Under the pieces are notes generated by a model, which saw nothing but the letters and a program-made list of their open reading frames with translations, was not told the origin of the DNA and did no database searches. Shown here piece after piece: positions 58,189 to 64,000 of a stretch of DNA of 64,000 nt (the first letter of the stretch is position 1; each line of letters begins with the position of its first letter). Source of the DNA: Allobogoriella deserti. GTDB lineage: Bacteria; Actinomycetota; Actinomycetes; Actinomycetales; Actinomycetaceae. Made by a program: the position numbers and the translations under genes. Location of the stretch: contig NZ_JBHUEE010000012.1 of the NCBI RefSeq assembly GCF_042680605.1, positions 7,857-71,856 of the forward strand. The letters run 5' to 3'.

Positions 58189-59247
58189 GTGAGTCCCGGA
58201 CCGGTCCCCGACGTCACCGCCGGACCGGGTTCGGTACTGACCACCGCCGCGGTGACCGGCTTGTGGGCCGTGTGGCTGTGGTGGTCCGTCCGGCGCGACG
58301 CCCGCCGGCTGCGTAACGGGTTCCTGCTCGTGGCCGTCGTCTACTCGGCTCTGGGGCTGGTGGCCCAACTCGTGGACCTGGTGCCGGGTGGGTCCGAGGT
58401 CGTGTCGTGGGTGAGCCTCGCGGTCGTTCTGCTGCTGGGGCTGGGCCTGCTCGCTCTGCCGGTCTTCCTCCTTGCCAACGGGTTGGCCATGGTGCGCCGG
58501 GAACGGCGCTCACCGGCGAACCTGCTCTCCCTCGTGGCCGGTCTGGCGATGATCGCGGCACCCGTGATGACCCTGTTCCTCGTGGCGGAGGACCGGCCGT
58601 GGTCCGCGGCGCTGGCGGTGGCCACAATGCTGGTGGCGATGTGGGCGGGGTACCTCTTCCTGGGGTTCGTGGCGCAGACGCTGCTGTACCGGTGGCTGGT
58701 CAGGAGGGTGCGCGCCTCCGCCGTGATCGTGCTCGGTGCCCGGGTGGTGGGCGGCCGGGTCCCGCCGTTGCTGGCCTCCCGACTCCGGACCGGGTTGGCG
58801 GTAGCACAGCGGCTCGGCACCGACGCACTCCCGGCCGTGCTGGTGCCCTCCGGCGGTCAGGGACCGGACGAGGACCGCCCGGAGGGCGAGGTGATGGCCG
58901 ACTGGCTGCGCGATCAGGGCGTGCCCGATGAGCGCATCCTCGTAGACGACCGCGCACGCACCACGCGCGAGAACCTCCGCAACAGTGTGGAACTCCTTCG
59001 CTCCCGCGGTATCGCAGGGCCGTACCTCATGGCGACGAACAACTACCACGCGCCGCGGGCGGCACTGGAGGCGCTCGACCTGGGGCTCGACGTGCACGCC
59101 GTCGGTGCACCGACTGCGGGTTACTACGTTCCCAGCGCCTATCTGCGCGAGTTTGTTGCGGTGATCAGTCGTCGCCCGCTCATCCAGGTTCCCGCTGCGG
59201 CGGCCGTCGCGCTCGTGAGCTGGGTGATTTTCCAGGCGGCGTCCTGA
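58189..59247 (+). CDS. YdcF/SanA-like DUF218 membrane protein
   Basis: A 352-aa protein with about five N-terminal hydrophobic segments (residues about 17-170, for example VVLLLGLGLLALPVFLLANGL and LAVATMLVAMWAGYLFLGF), a DUF218 domain, and a last hydrophobic segment (VPAAAAVALVSWVIF). DUF218 motifs are VIVLGARVVGGRVPPLLASRL, VPSGGQGPDEDRPEGEVMADWL and MATNNYHAPRA. Family members have been linked to cell-envelope barrier function. The GTG at 58189 is leaderless. Confidence 0.85.
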   Translation: MSPGPVPDVTAGPGSVLTTAAVTGLWAVWLWWSVRRDARRLRNGFLLVAVVYSALGLVAQLVDLVPGGSEVVSWVSLAVVLLLGLGLLALPVFLLANGLAMVRRERRSPANLLSLVAGLAMIAAPVMTLFLVAEDRPWSAALAVATMLVAMWAGYLFLGFVAQTLLYRWLVRRVRASAVIVLGARVVGGRVPPLLASRLRTGLAVAQRLGTDALPAVLVPSGGQGPDEDRPEGEVMADWLRDQGVPDERILVDDRARTTRENLRNSVELLRSRGIAGPYLMATNNYHAPRAALEALDLGLDVHAVGAPTAGYYVPSAYLREFVAVISRRPLIQVPAAAAVALVSWVIFQAAS

Positions 59248-59257
59248 CCCGCCGGCG

Positions 59258-59305
59258 GACGTCGCCGAGGGCCACGGCGGGTGACCGTGTGCCCTCGGCG
59301 ACGTC
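59258..59305. terminator. Bidirectional terminator between DUF218 gene and phoX1
   Basis: Perfect 15-base arms (59258-59272, GACGTCGCCGAGGGC, and 59291-59305) enclose a loop that contains a further stem, CACGG/CCGTG. It lies 10 bases after one stop and 16 bases after the other, between convergent genes. Confidence 0.85.
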
Positions 59306-59321
59306 GGTGGTCCGGCCTCGC

Positions 59322-61520
59322 TCAGCGGGTGTCGGGTAGGCGGGTCGGCGGCTGGTCGGTCGAGCCGCCGCCGGAGCCGCCGCGGTCGTCGTTCCCGTCG
59401 CCGGCGCCGTCACCCGGGCCGCCGTCACCCGGGCCGCCGTCGTCGGTCGGGTCCTCGGTGGGCTCCTCCGTCGGGTCCTCGTCCGGATCCTCCGGCGGCG
59501 GTCCGCCCGCCGCCGAGGCCACGACGACCGAGGGGCGCGGGAGTGAGTCGCCGCCGCCCGGCCAGTTCGAGATCCGGTTGTCGAAGCTGACGTCGTCACC
59601 CTCGCCGGGGTGCTGGACGGCGACGAGCACGCGGTCCTCGGTGATCACCGGGCCGCAGGTCTCCGCGCCGACCGGGACCGAGAGGAACTGACGCACCTGG
59701 CCACGGGCCTCGCCCTCCAACGGCACCTGGTAGAGCGCGTCATTCCAGCCGAGCGTGCCGGGCTGGCCGTCGGTGCTGATCCAGAGGTTCCCGGCCGGGT
59801 CGAACGCGAGGTTGTCGGGGCAGGAGATGGCCGAGACCTGGGACTTGTCGAACCCGGCGAAGTAGGTGTTCGGGTCGTCCGGGGAGCCGCAGAGCAGCAG
59901 GATGCGCCAGGCGAACGAGGCTGCGGCGGCGTCGTCGCCTTCTTCGACGATCTCGATGACGTGGCCGTCCTTGTTCTCCGCGCGCGGGTTGGCCTCGTCG
60001 ACCTCCTCGGCGGTGCGATCGGTGTTGTTGGTGCAGGCCATGTACACCCGCCCGGTCTCCGGGTGCGGCTCGACGTCCTCCGGGCGGTCCATCTTGGTGG
60101 CGCCGACGGCGTCACCCGCGAGCCGGGTGAAGACGAGAACCTCCTCGGCCGTCATCCCGGGCACGTGGGACGTGGTGCCGGAGACCAGCGGGATCCACTC
60201 GCCCGAGCCGTCGAACTCCCCGTCCTCCGGCAGTGCTCCGCTGCCGTCGAACTCCTCCGCGGGACTGTCGCCGGTGAAGCGGGCGACGTACAGTGTGCCG
60301 CTGTCGAGCAGGGTGGCGTTGTGGGCGTCGTCCCCCTCGACGTAGGTGCCGTCCGAGACGAACTTGTAGAGGTAATCGAACCGCTCGTCGTCGCCCATGT
60401 AGGCGACGGCGCGGCCGTCCGCGGCGATGTTGATCGTCGCGGCCTCGTGCTTGAAACGGCCGAGAGCCGTGCGTTTGCGCGGCGTGGACGAGGGGTCGAA
60501 CGGATCGACCTCGACGATCCAGCCGAACCGGTTCACCTCGTTGGGCTCCTGGCCGAGGTCGAACCGCGGGTCGACGGTCTCCCAGAGCCGCTCGGACGCT
60601 TCCTCGTTGACCCCGTACCGGGCGAGACGCTCCCGCGTCGTGGCGTCCTGGACGGCGGCCGCGTTCGCGAAGTACTGGTGGAAGTTCTCCTCGGCCGTGA
60701 GCCAGGTCCCCCACGGGGTGAGGCCGCCGGCGCAGTTGTTGAGCGTGCCGAGGACCGTGCGGCCCTCCGGGTCGTCCGAGGTGCGCAGGTACTCCGAGCC
60801 CGCCGCCGGTCCGGTGATCTCGAACTCGGAGGTCACGGTGATGCGGCGGTTGAGCGGAGCGTCCAGCACGGGGGTGAGCGAGCCGTCGGATCCGCCGTCG
60901 AGAGTCACCACGCTCAGGCCGTGCGCCGCCCAGGCGATCGCGACCTGCTCCTCGGTCGGTGCGGCGGCGTCGTAACCGGGGAACATCATCGGCTCGGTGG
61001 TGTACTCGTGGTTGACGACCATGAGGAACTGCCCGCCGTCGAGCTCGAAGAGACCGACGTGGTCGTTGTTGAACCCGAACTGACGCGCCTGAGCCTCGGG
61101 GGTCTGGTTCTGCGGGTCGAACTCCGGGGCGTCGGAGAACAGCGGGTCACCCCACCGGATGACGACGTCGGCGACGTAGCCGTCCGGGACCACGACGGCG
61201 TCGTTGGTCTGCTGCTGGATCGGATCGAAGACCAGGCCGCCCGGCCCGCCTCCGGCCGGCGGCTCGGTCGCGGCGACCACACGCTCCGCGGTGGCGGCGG
61301 TGGCGCCGCCGGCCATGGCCAGGACCAACCCGGCCTTGAGGACCGACCGGCGGGAGAGCGCTGCGGCGGCGACGTCACCGAAGTACTCGTTCGCCGAGCG
61401 GTTGGGCACCTCGTGGAAGCAGGCGTCGCCGCAGCGGTAGCGGCACGTCATGGCTGACCTCCCACCACGGTGGGAGGTCAGGAGGGGGAGTAGCGGGCGA
61501 CGGGCGGACGGCACTGGCAT
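59322..61520 (-). CDS. PhoX-family alkaline phosphatase-like protein (first copy)
   Basis: A 732-aa secreted protein of the PhoX (DUF839) family. The N-terminal part has CRYRCGDACFHEVPN and a Tat signal (SRRSVLKAGLVLAMAGGATAA, about residues 57-76). The calcium/iron-binding beta-propeller motifs include VNHEYTTEPMMFPGY, NNCAGGLTPWGTWLTAEE, GRFKHEAATINIA and CPDNLAFDPAGNLWISTDGQP. The C-terminus carries an acidic Asp/Pro/Gly-rich tail (EEPTEDPTDDGGPGDGG) absent from the neighbouring copy. AAGGAG lies 5 bases before the ATG. It probably liberates phosphate from organic esters outside the cell. Confidence 0.9.
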   Translation of the reverse strand: MPVPSARRPLLPLLTSHRGGRSAMTCRYRCGDACFHEVPNRSANEYFGDVAAAALSRRSVLKAGLVLAMAGGATAATAERVVAATEPPAGGGPGGLVFDPIQQQTNDAVVVPDGYVADVVIRWGDPLFSDAPEFDPQNQTPEAQARQFGFNNDHVGLFELDGGQFLMVVNHEYTTEPMMFPGYDAAAPTEEQVAIAWAAHGLSVVTLDGGSDGSLTPVLDAPLNRRITVTSEFEITGPAAGSEYLRTSDDPEGRTVLGTLNNCAGGLTPWGTWLTAEENFHQYFANAAAVQDATTRERLARYGVNEEASERLWETVDPRFDLGQEPNEVNRFGWIVEVDPFDPSSTPRKRTALGRFKHEAATINIAADGRAVAYMGDDERFDYLYKFVSDGTYVEGDDAHNATLLDSGTLYVARFTGDSPAEEFDGSGALPEDGEFDGSGEWIPLVSGTTSHVPGMTAEEVLVFTRLAGDAVGATKMDRPEDVEPHPETGRVYMACTNNTDRTAEEVDEANPRAENKDGHVIEIVEEGDDAAAASFAWRILLLCGSPDDPNTYFAGFDKSQVSAISCPDNLAFDPAGNLWISTDGQPGTLGWNDALYQVPLEGEARGQVRQFLSVPVGAETCGPVITEDRVLVAVQHPGEGDDVSFDNRISNWPGGGDSLPRPSVVVASAAGGPPPEDPDEDPTEEPTEDPTDDGGPGDGGPGDGAGDGNDDRGGSGGGSTDQPPTRLPDTR

Positions 61521-61610
61521 CGTGGCTCCTTGCAGGGGACAGGATGCCGGTCAACCTAGGCACGCCAGGTTGCGTTCAGACGGAGCGGGGGTGAACTTCG
61601 GGCTAAGGGG
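61521..61610 (-). other. Gap between the two PhoX genes
   Basis: Ninety bases between the stop of the second copy and the start of the first. GTTCACC on the minus strand (61596-61590) resembles half of a Streptomyces PHO box, but a clear 11-base direct repeat is lacking. No terminator is obvious, so both genes may be transcribed together. Confidence 0.3.
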
Positions 61611-63686
61611 TCAGGCGTGTCCGGTCCGCTTGCCGTCGGCGCGGTAGGCGACCACGATCGATGGGCGCGGCACCGAGGAGCCTCCGTCGGGCCAGTGCGA
61701 GGCCTGGTTCTCATAATTGGCCCCGTCGACCTCGCCGGGATGCTGGACGGCGACGAGGACGCGTTCGTCGGTGATCACCGGGCCGCAGGTCTCCGCGCCG
61801 GTCGGGACGGCGAGGAACTGCCGGACCTCGCCGCGACGTCGGCCGTCGACGGCGACGCCGTAGAGGGCGTCGTTGGCGCCGAGGGAGTCGGGTTGGCCGT
61901 CGGTGGAGATCCACAGGTTGCCGTGGTCGTCGAACGCGAGGTTGTCCGGGCAGGAGATGGCCGAGACCTGGTCCTTGTCGTAACCGGCGAAGTACGTGCC
62001 GGGGTCCTCGGGGTCCCCGCAGACCAGGAACAGCCGCCAGGAGAAGGTGGCCGCGGCGGCGTCGTCACTGTCCTCGACCAGTTCGAGCACGTGCCCGAAC
62101 CTGTTCTCGGCACGTGGGTTGACCTCGTCCGCCTGCTCGGCGGTGCGGTCAGTGTTGTTCGTCAGCGCAGCGTAGACGTGGCCGGTCCGCGGGCTGGGCT
62201 CGACGTCCTCCGGCCGGTCCATCGCCGTGGCGCCGACGGCGTCCCCGGCCTGCCGCGTGAAGCACAGCACCTCCTCCGGCGTCATGCCCGGCACGTGCGA
62301 GGTGGTGCCGGAGACCAGCGGGATCCACTCGCCGGTCCCGTCGAACGCCCCGTCCGACGGCAGGGCTCCGGTCCCGTCGATCTCCCCGGCCGGGCTGTCG
62401 CCGGTGAAACGTGCGACGTACAGGGTCCCGTGCTCGAGCAGGGTGGCGTTGTGTTCGTCGTCGTCCGGGCGGTACGCCTCCGCGGAGACGAACTTGTAGA
62501 GGTACTCAAACCGCTCGTCGTCGCCCATGTAGGCGACCGCGCGGCCGTCGGCGGCGAGGCGGACGGTGGCGCCCTCGTGCTTGAACCGCCCCATGGCGGT
62601 GCGCTTCTTCGGCGTCGACGTCGGATCGTACGGATCCACCTCGACGATCCACCCGAAGCGGTTGATCTCATTCGGCTCCTGGGCCAGGTCCCAACGCTCG
62701 TCGAACCGCTCCCACTTCCGCTCGGTCTCGGCGCTCTCGGCCCCGTACCGGTCGAGCCGCTCGCGTTCGAGCGGGTCCCGGATCGCGTCCGCGTTGGCGA
62801 AGTACTGGTGGAAGTTCTCCTCGCCGGTCAGCCACGTGCCCCAGGGCGTCAGCCCACCGGCGCAGTTGTTCACGGTCCCGAGGACCGTCCTGCCCTCGGG
62901 GTCGGCAGAGGTGCGCACGTAGTGCGAACCCGCCACCGGTCCGGTGAGCTCGAACTCCGCCGAGAGCGGCAGTCGGCGGTTGAGGTCGTGGTCGACGACG
63001 ACGTCCAGCGCTCCGGAACGACGCCCTCGTCGCCTGCCGCTGACGGCGACGACGGTCAGGCCGTGTGCGGCCCAGGCGGTCTCGACCTGCTGGCGTGTGG
63101 GGTTGTCCGGGTCGTAGCCCGGGAACATGATCTCCTCGTTCGTGTACTCGTGATTGACCACCATCACGTGATCGCCGCGGCCGAGCGGGAGCAGACCGAC
63201 GAAGTCGTTGTTGTAGCCGAACTGGCGCTCCTGTGCCTCGGCGCTCTGTCGCTCCGGGTCGAACACGGGAGCGTCGGAGAAGAGCGGGTCACCCCACCGG
63301 ATGAGGACATCGTGAAGATATCCCGGCGGCACCGTGACGTGGTCGCCCGTCTGCTGGGTGAGGGGTTCGAACCGCAGTCCGACGGCGGCCGGTCCGGCTG
63401 TGTGCGGGGGAGGGGTGGCGCCGGCGCGGGTCGACGCGAGACCGGTCGCTCCACCGGTCAGTGCCAGGACCGCGCCGGCACGGAGCAGGGTGCGACGCGA
63501 CAGGGCCGCGGCGGCCACGTCACCGAAGTAGGGGTTGCCGGAGCGGTTCGGCGCCTCGTGGAAGCACGCGTTCCCGCACCGGTAACGGCACGTCATGGCG
63601 GCTCGGCCACCCGTCTGGCCGGTCAGCAACGGCAGCAGCGGCCGTCGCGCGGGATCTGTCGCTCCATGTCGGGTTCGACTGCTCAC
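61611..63686 (-). CDS. PhoX-family alkaline phosphatase-like protein (second copy)
   Basis: A 691-aa paralogue of the adjacent gene with the same arrangement: CRYRCGNACFHEAPN, Tat signal SRRTLLRAGAVLALTGGATG, VNHEYTNEEIMFPGY, NNCAGGLTPWGTWLTGEE, GRFKHEGATVRLA and CPDNLAFDDHGNLWISTDGQP. It lacks the acidic C-terminal tail and ends shortly after RPSIVVAYRADGK. An arginine-rich insertion (SGRRRGRRSG) replaces a serine-glycine loop of the first copy. The start is GTG at 63686, without a clear ribosome site. It is the upstream gene of the leftward pair. Confidence 0.9.
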   Translation of the reverse strand: MSSRTRHGATDPARRPLLPLLTGQTGGRAAMTCRYRCGNACFHEAPNRSGNPYFGDVAAAALSRRTLLRAGAVLALTGGATGLASTRAGATPPPHTAGPAAVGLRFEPLTQQTGDHVTVPPGYLHDVLIRWGDPLFSDAPVFDPERQSAEAQERQFGYNNDFVGLLPLGRGDHVMVVNHEYTNEEIMFPGYDPDNPTRQQVETAWAAHGLTVVAVSGRRRGRRSGALDVVVDHDLNRRLPLSAEFELTGPVAGSHYVRTSADPEGRTVLGTVNNCAGGLTPWGTWLTGEENFHQYFANADAIRDPLERERLDRYGAESAETERKWERFDERWDLAQEPNEINRFGWIVEVDPYDPTSTPKKRTAMGRFKHEGATVRLAADGRAVAYMGDDERFEYLYKFVSAEAYRPDDDEHNATLLEHGTLYVARFTGDSPAGEIDGTGALPSDGAFDGTGEWIPLVSGTTSHVPGMTPEEVLCFTRQAGDAVGATAMDRPEDVEPSPRTGHVYAALTNNTDRTAEQADEVNPRAENRFGHVLELVEDSDDAAAATFSWRLFLVCGDPEDPGTYFAGYDKDQVSAISCPDNLAFDDHGNLWISTDGQPDSLGANDALYGVAVDGRRRGEVRQFLAVPTGAETCGPVITDERVLVAVQHPGEVDGANYENQASHWPDGGSSVPRPSIVVAYRADGKRTGHA

Positions 63687-63855
63687 GGGCAGCAGGCTGG
63701 CACGGCCCGTCCGATAAGTGAAGAGCAGGTTCCTGGCGAATGAACGCGCCGGCTCTCGGGCCGCCGTACCGACGGCAAGGCCCGGACCCTCGCATGGAGG
63801 GCCCGGGCCCGGTGTCGTCGGACACCGCCGTCGGGGTGGCGGTGTCCGGGCTCAG
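63687..63855. other. Upstream region of the second PhoX gene with two hairpins
   Basis: No gene. Two stems occur: GGCCCGGACCCTC with its near-complement (63779-63809, one mismatch, 4-base loop) and CGGACACCGCC with its exact complement (63819-63848, 8-base loop). They look like terminators of a transcript arriving from the right, which the insertion element has now displaced. GTTCA and CTTCAC lie 22 bases apart on the minus strand (63745 to 63718), a weak PHO-box-like spacing. Confidence 0.45.
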
Positions 63856-63937
63856 GACATCGGAATAGGGGTGTCTCGCGTCATCGGAATGGGCGTGTCT
63901 CGGGTCATCGGCATAGCCGGGCCAGTGATGGTCGGGC
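63856..63937 (+). mobile_element. Left end of an IS481-type insertion element
   Basis: A 24-base unit occurs at 63856-63879 and 63880-63903 (GACATCGGAATAGGGGTGTC and GTCATCGGAATGGGCGTGTC as their first 20 bases), with a partial third copy to 63916. Such GTGTCTCG/TCATCGG repeats in front of a transposase gene are typical of the IS481 end region. The exact terminal base is not determined; TGTCCGGGCTCAGGAC near 63843 is a possible start. The element continues beyond the window. Confidence 0.6.
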
Positions 63938-64000
63938 ATGTCGAAACGACGACTGGTCATCGAAGCTGTTGTTGCCGGTGCCTCGCAGTCCCAGGTCGCC
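63938..64000 (+). CDS. IS481-family transposase, N-terminal fragment cut by window end
   Basis: Only the first 21 codons are inside the window: MSKRRLVIEAVVAGASQSQV and one more Ala. This matches the opening of actinobacterial IS481 transposases, which begin with a helix-turn-helix of the form RRLVI-AVV-G-SQ-EVA. The truncation is due to the window edge, so integrity cannot be judged. Confidence 0.7.
   Translation, partial: MSKRRLVIEAVVAGASQSQVA

Noticed and set aside
63718..63745. PHO box upstream of the second PhoX gene
   Set aside because: GTTCA and CTTCAC are 22 bases apart, as two 11-base steps, but the middle unit does not match, so I note it only as a weak resemblance.

Overview
The window is high-GC DNA with dense gene packing, many ATGA/GTGA start-stop overlaps, frequent GTG starts and many apparently leaderless genes (a TANNNT box 6-7 bases before the start codon). 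Together with F420-type oxidoreductase, bPH2, DnaX-RecR-LysC-Asd synteny and MogA/MobA/MoeZ gene content, this points to a free-living Actinobacterium. The order Micrococcales is likely, but that placement is inference. ectABCD suggests a salt- or drought-exposed habitat.

Layout from left to right. 1-6258: L-rhamnose catabolism: a truncated LacI-type regulator, then rhaM-rhaI-rhaEW-rhaB behind a promoter with a LacI-like palindrome. 6336-11597: an esterase, a ThuA-like protein, three small membrane-anchored proteins of similar build and an unrelated membrane protein. 11872-21498: molybdenum: modABC with a luciferase-like oxidoreductase and an HTH-TOBE regulator, an orphan maleylacetate reductase, then mogA, mobA, moaC, moeA and moeZ. 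21628-24884: TetR with an ABC exporter. 24900-27034: two bPH2 membrane proteins. 27209-31428: MarR-MFS, metZ and a second MarR. 31513-35828: upp, tadA, acyP, a sirtuin, a small unknown protein and an FAD amine oxidase, followed by tRNA-Ser(CGA). 36049-37635: an ECF41 sigma factor with its carboxymuconolactone-decarboxylase partner and a matching promoter. 37709-41495: a dehydrogenase, a PTPS-like protein lacking key catalytic residues, a GT4 glycosyltransferase, and a convergent GTP cyclohydrolase II-RibD reductase fusion. This is the best candidate for an uncharacterised pathway. 41557-47352: a BASS transporter, a glutamine amidotransferase, an NCS2 permease, a LytR-C protein, and an NlpC/P60 hydrolase behind a c-di-AMP (ydaO-yuaA) riboswitch. 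47733-53884: tRNA-Ser(GGA), SRP RNA, dnaX, recR, lysC and asd. 54285-57558: ectABCD. 57644-63686: NUDIX, a DUF218 protein and two PhoX-family phosphatase paralogues. 63856-64000: the left end of an IS481-type element running off the window.

The genes connect in several ways. lysC and asd make the aspartate semialdehyde that EctB consumes, and they sit directly upstream of ectABCD. The molybdate importer and five cofactor-assembly genes lie together. Non-coding structure is unusually rich: a 19-bp tandem repeat before rhaB and again before ectA, a 50-bp perfect hairpin inserted in frame in moeZ, a nested palindrome after the maleylacetate reductase gene, and paired operators at the TetR and MarR genes.
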